Below are positions 36,780 to 47,705 of a DNA stretch of 64,000 bases, in pieces. Every line of letters starts with the position of its first letter. Position 1 is the stretch's first letter. The translations under genes and the position numbers were made by a program. This DNA is from Nectonema munidae. Lineage: Eukaryota; Nematomorpha; Nectonematoida; Nectonematidae. The notes below the pieces were generated by a model, which saw nothing but the letters and a program-made list of their open reading frames with translations, searched no databases and was not told the DNA's origin. Location: NCBI GenBank assembly GCA_030549495.1, contig JAUIRK010000043.1:586511-650510 (forward strand), given 5' to 3'.

Positions 36780-37764
36780 TTTTTATATTGGTTACCACAA
36801 ATTTTATTGACACTTTCAGAATTTTTAACCAATTATACCAATATGATTATTTCTATAATGAATATCTTTCCTAGCATCCTGAAGGAAAGCAGGATTACTC
36901 TGCTTCATAAAAAAAGGTGATAAAAGCGATATAAATAATTATAGACCAATATCTATAATTAGTTCCATCTCCAAAATTTTTGAAAAATGTTTACATATAC
37001 AAATCAATACTTATTTCAGTCTGAACAACCTTTTTTCATGTTTTCAATTTGGCTTCAGAAGATCATATTCGACCGAACTCTTTCATGCTTATTTTATTAT
37101 TACTATAATTAATTGTATTGAATCTAAGAAATATGCTTTTCCCCTCTTCTTTCATCTGAGAGATTAATGCGACTTATTGTCGCATAGAACACTACTGACC
37201 AAATTAAGTTATGGTTTTTCTGAAAATTCTCTTAAATTTGTGAGTCTTATCTGACTGATAGACATCAATGTGTTTCTTTTAATGATTTTATTTCGAAAAA
37301 AAAGAAAAACATTTCTGGTGCACCGCAAAGGTCTATTATTGGTCCTCTCCTCTCTATTTCTATATTTATATTAATGATCTTCCTAATTCTCTTGAAGACA
37401 TAAAATTACTTATGTATACTGATGAAGTAACTGCTATTTTTTCTGTAACTAATATGACTGAATCTTTTCTTTATGAATACTTAAACCTAATTCATAAAAG
37501 GTTTCGAAACAACAATTTAACCTATAAATCAATAACTCATAATCAATTTAACAATAAATCACCCAGTATGGTTTTCTCGTACAATTTCGATATTAAAAAA
37601 TTTGATGATCTCTTAAATGGAATTGGATTCAAATTTTTTTTAATTTTAATCTTTTTGGATTAATAATAAATCATAATTTGTCTTGGCACTCATATTTCTT
37701 CTGTTTCCCATAAGCTAGCTTATATTACTGCATCTTTAAAAATTGCTAAAAATATTAAAAATGC
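36780..37764 (+). mobile_element. LINE reverse transcriptase relic (CR1/jockey-like)
   Basis: Plus-strand frames give ordered non-LTR RT blocks: KKGDKSDINNYRPISIISSI, ISKIFEKCL, FQFGFRRSYSTELFHAYF, a Q-G-S-I-I-G-P-L-L block near 37320, YINDLPNSLEDIKLLMYTDE (in place of the usual F/Y-A-D-D-T), and near 37670 a block equivalent to LGI-x-I-x-x-x-L-x-W. These are RT motifs 0 to 7 of the CR1/jockey group. Several stops and frame changes break it and the YADD box is altered, so it is dead. Its right end coincides with the inner edge of the right inverted arm near 37765. Confidence 0.75.
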
Positions 37765-38198
37765 TCTTAAAAATGCTTGGAAAAGTGTTTTCAATTTCGA
37801 AAATAAACTAATATTAAAAATAGTATTAAAGTTTTCAAATCATATTATTTCACTCGGTTAATTGTTGACTAATTAGGTTTTAATCTGTAACTTTTTTATG
37901 GTACTTATATCTAGAAATTTTTCAGCATATATTGTGTCCATAAGATCTTAAATTTTTTTGTGCTCTTACTATTACAAAGTTTGAAAAGCTCTATAGATAT
38001 ACTGGTCTTGGATCAATTCTCTATCGTGATAGCTTTATGTAACGAGTTATGCAAGATTATTTTTCCCTTGCATCCATACCAAAGATACAATAAAAAAGGC
38101 CACGTAAGAGTAAAATTAAAATTATATAATTTGAAGAAATATAACAAATCAAACAAAATTTTATTAGAATTTGAGAGTTAGAAAAGCGTCAACATTAA

Positions 38199-38622
38199 CC
38201 CTAGAACGACCAAGTGGGTCAATTGACCCATACCAAATGCAAAAATGAAATAGGTGTGTTTATTGGATGTTTTGCTAGAGGTGTTTTGAAAGGCAAGAGT
38301 GAACCGCTACGCAGTTTCTCAAGTGAGGATTATGGGAGAGAAATTTTCAATGAGTCGTGATAAATTTGAAGCGATAATGAAATATCTGAGGTTTGATGAT
38401 AGAAACTCCAGACAAATGGCAAGAAAGGATGACAAATTTTATCTGATAAGAGAAGTATGGGAAACTTTTATTCAAAACTGTATGAAATGCTATGTTCCGA
38501 AAGGATTCTGCACTATTGATGAGCAGTTGTTATCTTGCAAATCAAGATGCAAGTTTACACAATATATGCTGCTAAATCTGGCAAATTTGGAATAAAGTTC
38601 TGGCTTTTTTCAGACTCCAAAA
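38199..38622 (+). mobile_element. piggyBac 5' fragment
   Basis: The fragment begins after TTAA (38195-38198) with CCCTAGAACGACC and the palindrome TGGGTCAATTGACCCA, a typical piggyBac terminus. The open part 38299-38595 encodes MSRDKFEAIMKYLRFDDRNS, NCMKCYVPKGFCTIDEQLLS, then a frameshift to SGKFGIKFWLFSDSKN. CTIDEQ holds the first catalytic aspartate. The copy stops abruptly and right-arm DNA resumes, with about a dozen bases of the original target missing. A deletion therefore removed the 3' part and terminal repeat. The left arm lacks it, so it inserted after the duplication or only in this arm. Confidence 0.9.
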
Positions 38623-38723
38623 ACATTATTTGTTTCTCACACCCATACAAAATTTGTTCGTGTTGCTAAAGTGTAATAGAAATATGTTAGTCATGATTTA
38701 TAATAAATTATTCTAAAATTTAC

Positions 38724-38846
38724 TTCTTTGTGTATTCTTGCGTTAAAGGTGAAAAACGCACAATGTGTGTCTCGAGGTAATTAAGGTCACTTATGATTGG
38801 GGTCATCAAGTATTTGCTGCCTTCTACAAAATGTTCAGCTCTAAGT
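38724..38846 (-). pseudogene. Inverted copy of M12B Met-turn exon
   Basis: This is the counterpart of 21311-21433 in the right arm, with the same acceptor (GATTTTAG) and donor (GTAAAT). It reads LRAEHFVEGSKYLMTP and then NYLETHIVRFSPLTQEY. The C-terminal half is almost identical to the left copy. In the zinc-ligand part the glycine before the third histidine is arginine and the aspartate after it is replaced, so catalysis is doubtful. The frame is still open. With its partner exon split by a piggyBac, this copy is best seen as a decaying duplicate. Confidence 0.75.
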
Positions 38847-39810
38847 CTAAAATCACAACTTTCCATTTACATGTGAAATTATCGAAATCAAAGGTGTTTT
38901 TCATTAACGGCTAGTCCTGTGCGAATTGGAACACCTCTACCAAAAGAATTTCAGTGCAAGATCCGCCCATGCTCAATGACACCGTGGTTACATTGATTTA
39001 TCAAAGATACTAGCAAAGAGTGAAAAAACAATCCTTCTAACTCTAACTGTTGTCTATTCTTACCTCTACTTATGCTTTTTGAAAGGTGAGCTCCAAGATT
39101 TCCTTTTTAATCGTGTACAGTGTGTCTTTTTTTAAAGTATGCGTATTTCCCTTTTATCAATCTTTTTCTTATGATATATGCAACATATCCATTTATTGCA
39201 TAAATTATTATTTACCAATAATATGGCTATATGAAGATGATGACAGAAAAGGAAACCAATCTAAAGAAGTTATGAAAAACAAACAAATTTGAAATCCAAT
39301 TAATGAAAAAAATCCTAAAAATTCAAAGATCGTTAGATTTGACAAAAAAAGAAAATTGCTTATTTGTGCATCTAAATAGGAAACAATTATTTTATGACTT
39401 TAAAACCAATAAAAATCTTTTATTTAGATGAAGGGTTGAAATAACCAGTGTTTAGTGTGAAAGAAGTTTTTTCGTAAATGGGCATTTGGATAAGTAGAAA
39501 AAACGTTTGAATCACTCAATTATAATATTTTTGTTGAATTGTCGTAGTTGTTGGCCTTCACTGACAGATATCTTGTTATCACCATACCAGTGGCGACCGA
39601 GTCACTTTTGTTGGAACCAGGAGAGATATGTGTTTATGTACACGTGTATGTGTATATATAAATAAATTTTTTCTTAAATATCTATTTCTGTGTGTAATGT
39701 TAGTATATAGAAATATGGGATTTAATGATGTATTATGGTGGTTTGAGGAGGAGGGGATCCTAGTTTGTTTTTCCATTCTGAGAGGACGTTGGTAACCACG
39801 TGTGGGTTAA

Positions 39811-42656
39811 CCCTATTAGTGCTGGGCAAAATTTGTCCGCTCAAGTGCTAGGGGGCGTAAAGTGCCCCCCCCCTATTTTTCTCAGATATTAATAAGTTTT
39901 TATAAATATTTTTAATATTACATATATATTTCAACTATGCTGAATTCAGTGGTGATGTCCATTTTTTTATCAAAATCAATCAAACCTATCAAAAAATTGA
40001 CCTAAATGTGACAGCTCATCTCAAAAAGGAACTTTTTATCTAAATAATTATATAAAGTTTTTTACACATGTATACCCATTTTCAAATATGCTGAATTCAG
40101 TTGTGATATTCATTTTTATGAAAATCAATCAAACCTGTCAAAAAATTGATCTAAATGTGACAGCTCATCTCAAAAAGAAACGTTTTATCAAAATAATTAT
40201 ATAAAGTTTTTTAGACATGTATACCCATTTTCAAATATGCTGAATTCAGCTGTGTTATTCATTTTTTATGAAAATCAATCAAACCTGTCAAAAAATTGAT
40301 CTAAATGTGACAGCTCATCTCAAAAAGAAACTTTTTATTTAAATAATTATATAAAGTTTTTTATACATGTATACCCATTTTCAAATATGCTGAATTCAGT
40401 GGTGATATTCATTTTTTATGAAAATCAATCAAACCTGTCAAAAAATTAAAAAAATTTCATTGTTTAATTAAAAAAGTTGTCCACGTTCTTCATCTAAAAA
40501 ATTATTTCTTTGACGCAAAAGGAAAAAGATGAACAAATTCAATTTAAATTAAAAATATTTTGATAGTGACTAAATTCTCACATATTGGCATCTGTGCCAT
40601 TTTTGATAAATCTGACCTATTCTAAATTTTCAGATTTCCTACCCATCTTAGATAAATGTTAATTGTAATCCTATATGATAAGCTATAGATTTAAATATTT
40701 TTCATTTGTAAAAGAGGACCTTCTTTTCACAGTTAAAATATTTTTGAAGCATCTATTATATAATTAAACGACTTCCTAGTTCATTAGAACATGGTAGATC
40801 TTCCATTTAGTCAAGATACATATTTTTTTTAATTATTTGTTTTGATCACATGTTCTCTTTTAAATTAGTTTTCAACTTGGTTCCTTCTCTCATACAAATT
40901 TTCAAAAGATTTTATAATACGTTTTGTTTGTTTTTTTTAATAAATATTTCATACTCAAGATGATTGTAGAAAGTATTATAAGTCAAAATATACAAAAAAA
41001 AAAGTATATTTTCACTATATATCTAATATGCAGCCATTTTTTGAAAAATTTTTACAGTACTGATTTTCAGGCCTACATTACTAATTCAATTGCCACTTCG
41101 AGATATTTTTTAACCGTATTATCCAAAATCCAGTACAGAAATAAAATAAGCATAGTCGATTTGGTATAAAACAGATATTTTATTTTTTTTTAAATATTTT
41201 TGAAGACAGTATCTAGAAGTAAACCTCAAATCTGATTGAAGCTTTCAGATATTTTAAAACCATAAATGCCAAACCTGAGTCCTAAAATGAAACCAGCATC
41301 TTCCATTTGGCATAAAAACAGATATTTTATTTAAATTTCAAAAATATTTCTGTAGACATTAGACGTAAATCGAACATTTGATTGATACTTTCAGACATTT
41401 AAAACCTCTAAATGCGAAAACTGTGTTCAGAAATGAAATCATCATGATCTATTTTCTATAAAAACATATATTTCATGTAAAATTTGAATCAATATTTTTG
41501 AAAACAAATTTTAGAACTAAACGCAAATTTGATTGATACTTATAGGTATTTTCAAATTCAAACTGCAAAAATTGAGTCCATAAATGAAACTAGCATGGTT
41601 GATTTGGTATAAAAACATATATTTAATTGTAAAATTTGAATGAATGTTTTTGGAGACAATTTTTAGAAGTAAACCGCAAATTTCATTAACGCTTATAAGT
41701 GTTTTTACATCCTAAATATAAAAAATGAGTTCAGTAATGAAAACAGCATGATTGATTTGGTATAAAAACATATATTTCATGTAAAATTGACAGAATATTT
41801 TTGGAGATAGCTTTTAGAAGTAAACTGCAAATTTGATTGACATTAACAGATATTTTAAAACCTCTAAATGTGAAAAATGAGTTAACAAATGAAAACAGCA
41901 TGGTGGATTTGGTATAAAAACATATATTTCATTGTAAAATTTGAATGAATGTATTTAGAGACAATTTTTAGAAGTAAACCGCAAATTTGATTAACACTTA
42001 TAGGTATTTTCACATCCTAAACGTAAAAAATGAGTCCAGAAATGAAAACAACATGATCGATTTTGTATAAAACATATATTTTATGTAAAATGTGAAGGAA
42101 TATTTTTGGAGACAATTTTCAGAAGTAAACCGCAAATTTGATTAACACTTATAGGTATTTTCAAATTCTAAATGTAAAAAATGAGTCCAGAAATGAAAAC
42201 AGCATGACCGATTTAGTATAAAAACATATATTTTATGTAAAATTTGAAGGTATATTTTATTAGATATATTTTTGATCATATCAAAATTTTGATTGACATT
42301 TTCTAAAAAGTAGCCATGATTATTGAAAAAGTTAAATATATAAAGTGTTATGCGTTCCAAACTGTACATAATTATAAATTTTCAAGGTATTATATAATAT
42401 AGATCCTAAGTTATAAGGTTAAGTACAGATAATGTCAAAATTTTGCTGAAAAATTTTAATTTTTGATTTTGATTGACAGTTTTGAACATGAAGGGGTCAT
42501 TCAACTACCATGAAAATGGTTTCAAAAGATGCAGCTAGCGATTTTAGAAAAAGTCACAAAATTTGAAGGGATATGATTCAGCCAATGTTCTACAATTAAT
42601 TTTTAAGTGAATACGGGAGGGCGTTTTACGCCCCCCCCTCCCCAGCACTAATAGGG
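39811..42656 (+). mobile_element. Non-autonomous TTAA (piggyBac-like) element B with internal satellites
   Basis: The element runs from CCCTATTAGTGCTGGGC to CCCAGCACTAATAGGG, with TTAA on both sides (39807-39810 and 42657-42660). It is the inverted counterpart of element A: about four 145-bp satellite units (39890-40440), a shortened unique middle carrying the open frame 40924-41169, then about eight units of the 150-170 bp satellite (41160-42300). Self-complementary G+C runs (GGGGGCGTAAAGTGCCCCCC, and GGGCGTTTTACGCCC) form potential hairpins just inside both ends. There is no transposase. The ends match each other better than those of A, so B is probably younger or less damaged. Confidence 0.93.
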
Positions 42657-42660
42657 TTAA

Positions 42661-43205
42661 GTCAAAGATTGAGTGGTTTGAGATGTGCAGCTATGTGTGG
42701 GCAGTTGAATAGGTGTTCTGTGTTGTGTGTGTGTGTGTGTATTTTGCAATTAGAAGAGAAATGATGATTTGTTTGATCTTAATTTGGGTGAGAATGCGTC
42801 TGCTTTTGATTGGAAAAAAATTATTAAGATTTATTTATGGTGGGTGGTGTAGAATTAAGGATTTGCAAGATTGCAAGTGAATTGAAGTAATTGGTGACCG
42901 CTTGTGTGTGGATAGTTTGGTTGGTGAGTGCAGGGGTGTATATCTTGCCTTTTGTGTTGCCATGTGTGGAGTAAAATGTTGTTTTTGTTGGAAAGTGTGC
43001 TTTTCATGTGTCTGTGAGGTTTGGGCAGTGTAGCTAGGTTAGGGTGGTAAAGTCTGTTGGCGGCTTTAGCTCTGAGGTTAGAAATGTGTATGTTAATGTG
43101 GTCTTGTAGAGGTAAGATAAGTGTTTCTGTGTGTAATAAGTGTTTATGTCACATGTGTGACCGGTGCCAATTGGAGAGCTGTGTTTTGTGTTGTTTGTAG
43201 TTAAA
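42661..43205. other. G+T-rich flank of element B
   Basis: This is the right part of the LINE-like insertion described at 39523-43205. After it, left-arm homology resumes at the GCAGGAAGGCGGGCGGGTG motif. Confidence 0.5.
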
Positions 43206-44251
43206 TGCAGGAAGGCGGGCGGGTGTGAGCAAATTTTAGTGCTTTAGTTAAGACACTCCTAATGGGTGCGAGAGATAGTTATAGGGGGTGCGAGAGAGCT
43301 TAATAAACTTTTTGTTAAAAATGCCAAACTCTTTGATTTTGTTCATTTCATGAGGTTATTTTTTGTTAGTTTATAGAGGTACATATATGTTTTAAGAGAT
43401 GTATCTATTCATCACTCTATTTTCCCAGAATTTAGAAATTAAATTATATATATTAATTTTTGATTGTTAAATATTAGCATATTTCAATTTTTTTCTCGAA
43501 CCTGGAGCCCGCCTTTGCGTGGAAGGAGAGGGAGGAGGTTTTGGGAGAGCCACGCTTTATTCGTCAATTAATTGCTTAATTCGAATAAAAGCAAAATTAA
43601 TTTTTACTCCTGGTCTAATATGGGTTTAATAATTGTATTTTGAAAAAAAACTTTCTTTATATTCGAGTATACGTTGTTCAATCTTTATTTCTGTTCTTTT
43701 GCATAATTTTAATTTTTCAAAATTATAATAAATTATATTTTTCAGTTTTTGTCATTTCCATCCTTTTTCAGTTTTTTTGTTATTTCTATTCTTAGTAGGT
43801 TATTCTTTGAGTTTTTTTTTTAGATTTTATTTTTCTCTCCAGCAAACTTTGAATAAAAATAATTTAACTAAAATTTTTATTTCTTTTATAAGGAATAAAA
43901 ATGAAAATTTGTTCAAAATATAAATTCTTGAATATCGAGTGTAATAGATATTTTTTTTTAAATAAATTTTTCCAAATATAAATGTGATTTATTCAAATAC
44001 AAATATCATCACTTAGTTTTTTCACATCCTATTATGTTTAGTACTAAGAAGATACTTTCAGTGTAAAACTTAGAAGTTAAAAATTGCTCGTTTTTTGGGG
44101 CCCATTTTTTTGAGATTATATTTTCAGAGTGATAGCTACCAATATGATTTTATTATTTTTGAATAAAAGTGTGTCAAAAAAAAGTCAAAACGTTTTTAAA
44201 GACAAATAAAAAAGGCTTACAAATGAGTTAGTTCGTGAGCTATTACAAATC

Positions 44252-46946
44252 ATATATAAAAAATTAAAAAGAAGAACTATAATATTTTTTTATTTACAAA
44301 GAAAAAAGAAGTAACAAAACAAACAAACGTATGATTATGTAGTTTTGTGAAAAAATTATATTGATCACTATTCAAAACTTTGTTTTTATAAATTTATTTT
44401 TCTACAGTGCAAAATATTTTATAAAAAGTAAAAAAGATTAAAAAAATTAGATAAGCTTTTTAGATCGATATGTTGAACAGCGCATGGTTGCGTACTTGAA
44501 TAAAAAAATGAAGAGAATGGACTCCTTATTGAATTTGTGTCATGGTATTATCTGGGTAATAAAAGACACATCATACAACGCAGAAATAAATCAAAATATG
44601 ATTTCAAACACAAAGAACTCTTACTTGATATTTCTTGACAAGCTTCATTTGGATTTCCTAAGTTACTTCGCAAAATTTTATTATGAGCTCCTCAAGTTTT
44701 TATACAAGTAGTGATGAAGGAGAAACCTCTGGTTCTGACGTTTTTTCAAATAGTGAATATGAAATTCAAAATTCAGTTGATAGCGAAGGGTAAACAGATT
44801 CAAGCGATGAAGAAACGGCTCTTTGCGAAGATGTGTCCCTTGTAGCACCAGATGGAACCCAATTTTTTTGGGAACCGAGAGAGATTTTTGGAAGAAGATC
44901 ATCAACTAATATCATCTCAAGTAGACCAGGTCCAAAAGATACGGCAAAAAATTTGAAAGATCCTTTGAAAATTTTTAATCTTTTTTTCACTGAATCTCTT
45001 TTGAACCATATTTTTGTCTGCACAAAAGAAAGAATGGAAGAAAACTACAAGTAATTTTCTATTAGAAAACATTATTTAGTTAAATGTTTTTTTTGTAGAA
45101 GTCCTAATTGTTTGTTGGAGAACCTCAAAAGTTTATATGAAAGGTTTTCAATGGAACATTTGCTAGCATACTTAGCCTGTATTCTTTACATTGGGCAGTC
45201 TAAAGATCAGCAGATTGATGTCAAACATCTTTTTTCTGAAAAGTATGGAACCCCTTTTTTAAAAGCTGCAATCAGTAGAGACGTATTCATTCTTATTCGT
45301 ATCTTTATAAGATTTGATTCAAGAACTACAAGAAATAGTTCAGATAAATTAGCTCCGATAAGATACTTACAAAATTTTTTCCTCGAAAACTTTCATAAAT
45401 ATTGGTCACCATCTAATTGCGTTACAATTGACGAGCAGCTCGTCAAGTATAGAGGCAGGTCACCTATAAAAGTATACGACCCATCCAAGCCAGGTCGATA
45501 TGGTATGAAAATTTATCACTGTGTAGACTCGTCCAGTTTTTTTGTTTTTTTGTAGCGAAATTTATGAAAGTGGTTTAGTGGACAGGGATCATTTTAAACC
45601 CAATAATATAGTAAAAAGATTGGTAAATATTTCTTGCTTACCGACCGGTATTGGTATTTATGCAGATAGGTTTTTTATGTCCCAGGATTTGTGTAATTGG
45701 GCTAAAAATCAAAACTATACAATCTGTGGTACGGTAAGAAGTAATAGAAGGTTCATGCCGCATGTAGTCCGTCCAGCGCATTTAAAAGGTCTGGGTTTGA
45801 ATGATTGTGAGAGCAGATTTTTGTATTCAGAAACCTCTTTGTTAACAGTTTATATACCGGAAAAACATTCTAAAAAAAACTTCAAACCAGTCTATGTGTT
45901 ATCTAGTCAACATCTATCACAAATAGATACTTTTGGGCCCAGAAAAAAGCCTCAAACTATTCTAGATTATAATAGGTTTAAATCTGGAGTGGATGTTTTT
46001 AACAGAATGTCAAGAAATTACAGCTGTTATAAGTCTTCTAGACGTTGGCCAGTTGCAATTTTTACAAATTTTCTTGATATTGCAGTTAATAATAGCTGGG
46101 TAATTATGAGAGCTAATGATTCAGATGCATACCCGTCAGTTTCAAGAGGAGGAAGAAAATGCTTTATAAAACACCTTTCTCTACTTTTAGCTGAAAAATG
46201 CATGTTGATTAGAAGTCAAAGTTCATTTACTCGCTTATCTACAAGAAACTTATTATCTTTTTACGGGTTTTTTGATGTTGACGAGAACCCAACTACATCA
46301 GTTCAACGAGGATATTGCTCTTTTATTGATTGTAGGCCAAGAAAAAGGGGAACACGAAAATGCAGTGTATGTGGAAAATTCATTTGTAAAAGCCATACTT
46401 TATTTATGTGTAAAAAGTGCAGAAACACATAATAATTGTAAATATTTACGAATTTTTTATTATAATACTCGTGTGTTGTATTTTTATAATAGTTGAATAA
46501 ATGTTAGTTCATTTTTTTTTTATATATTTGAAAAAAACTAAATATTAATCTATGATTAATATGCCTTTTTTGCATATGAAGTAGCGTTTGTTGAAATAAT
46601 TTAACAAATAATATAATAGATGAATTTAAAAATTTTTCATAGATATGTATATCTAATAAGTGTAAACGTTATGGAAGTTCGAATGCAATTTTTATTTTTA
46701 TTATAGATTACGTTAACTAAAACAAACTCTTTTTTATTATAGATGGCGTTAATTCTAAAATAAGTTTTTTGATTTTTTTCGTATAAAAAACATGGAAACA
46801 TATCAAACTGAACAAAAACATTCTTAAAAGGACTTTGATATGCTAAAGCTTTATTAAAAAAAAGAAATATACTTTTTTTAAAAATTGGAGTAAAACTCCC
46901 ATTAACCGTCCTTAGTGTTGCTCTAAAAAGTTCCGTCCTGCTAAGG
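44252..46946 (+). mobile_element. piggyBac transposon in protease exon copy
   Basis: The right end reads inward CCTTAGCAGGACGGAAC beside TTAT (46947-46950), apparently a decayed TTAA. A second CCTTAG motif lies about 30 bp further in. The left terminus is not recognisable; A+T-rich DNA begins where the exon homology stops at 44251. It contains an almost complete transposase gene. It inserted after the inverted duplication, because the matching site at about 18958 in the left arm is empty. Confidence 0.85.
44683..46432 (+). pseudogene. piggyBac transposase with one intron, nearly intact
   Basis: The DDE_Tnp_1_7 transposase of the surrounding element. Exon 1 starts MSSSSFYTSSDEGETSGSDV and continues with an acidic N-terminus and GTQFFWEPREIFG. 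A short GT-AG intron at about 45052-45100 joins MEENYK to SPNCLLENL. Exon 2 carries MEHLLAYLACILYIGQSKDQ, then CVTIDEQLVKYRGRSP (first aspartate), GIYADRFFMSQDLCNW (second), and NRFKSGVDVFNRMSRNYSCY (third, in SGVDVF). It ends with a Cys-rich zinc-binding C-terminus (CSVCGKFICKSH, CKKC). One stop lies in exon 1 after DSEG and one frameshift near 45545. Length and motifs are otherwise full. Confidence 0.9.
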
Positions 46947-47705
46947 TTATTGAAGTATTGTTTGTGAAATAAACGTATGCATACGACGTTTTGCGATAAC
47001 ACACGTTTCTGAGATAAGCTCTACCTAAAATAGAGAATATAATACAACATTCTAAGATTTACGTTCTCATATATGTAGTGCACGATCAAGCTAATTTTGA
47101 AAGTTGTATTCATATTTTAAAAAATAACAGTTTTATGAGAACGTCCAAGAATTTATTAGAACTTTTTCAGCCTAAACTGATTTGCAACAATGAGTGCATG
47201 TGATACTTTCAAAGTACTTTATTGGCGGTTTCGCAAGACCATAGGAGGTAAATATGGGATGCAATAAAAAAGCAAGCAATTGAATATAAAGTATACAAAG
47301 CATACGAGGTTTTGCCCGACTACTATATATTTTGTTTACATAATTTGTGAAATTTAAGAAAGTCAAGTTTTTAGTTAATCTTTAATAATATGATAGATTA
47401 ATAAAATATAAAATTTCATAGAAAATGACTAACATATGGCAAAGTACCATTTTCAAATTTATTCATGTTAAGCCCATATTAGTGGTGAAACAAGACCAAC
47501 CAAGATAATAAAAAAATATAGAAAAGTATATGGGGCATCAAATTCATGCGTGATTTTTCAGACTACTATATATCTTTAACATCAATGAGATTAAAAAATC
47601 ATTCTTCCAATTCCAAAACACATTTTAAGGAATTTTACTATATTGTGTTCTTCTAAATACAGTATCTAATTTGACATATTTTTTGTTATTTTCTTGACGC
47701 TTAAA

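Larger units (their letters stand above)
39523..43205 (-). mobile_element. LINE-like, G+T-rich insertion split by TTAA element B
   Basis: At the place where left-arm homology breaks, the right arm holds about 840 bp (39523-39810 and 42657-43205) that is strikingly G+T-rich on the plus strand. Read on the minus strand, the C+A-rich sequence gives LILPLQDHINIHISNLRAKA followed by ANRLYHPNLATLP. This resembles the post-RT C-terminal region of some non-LTR retrotransposons. It is a pattern match only, with no RT motif in view. A (TG)n run lies at about 42719-42742. Confidence 0.35.
44221..47024 (-). pseudogene. Inverted copy of M12B zinc-helix exon, split by piggyBac
   Basis: Right-arm copy of the exon at 18885-18996. 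The first part (47024 down to about 46951) reads RAYLRNVCYRKTSYAYVYFT, nearly identical to the left copy. The last part (about 44251 to 44221) still encodes the VIAHELTH end before the GTAAGC donor. A piggyBac of about 2.7 kb lies between. The exon cannot be spliced as a unit, so this copy is disrupted. Confidence 0.8.
37765..47705 (-). repeat. Right arm of large inverted segmental duplication
   Basis: Reverse complement of 18275-21972, enlarged to almost 10 kb by later insertions: a piggyBac fragment (38199-38622), a LINE-like segment with a TTAA element inside (39523-43205), and a second piggyBac (44252-46946). Removing these by eye leaves an arm collinear with the left. The 15.8 kb between arms is a spacer of unrelated elements. 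Confidence 0.9.

Noticed and set aside
44484-44711. 75-codon frame just upstream of the piggyBac transposase
   Set aside because: It overlaps the transposase start in another frame, has no known domain, and is not needed for a full-length transposase.
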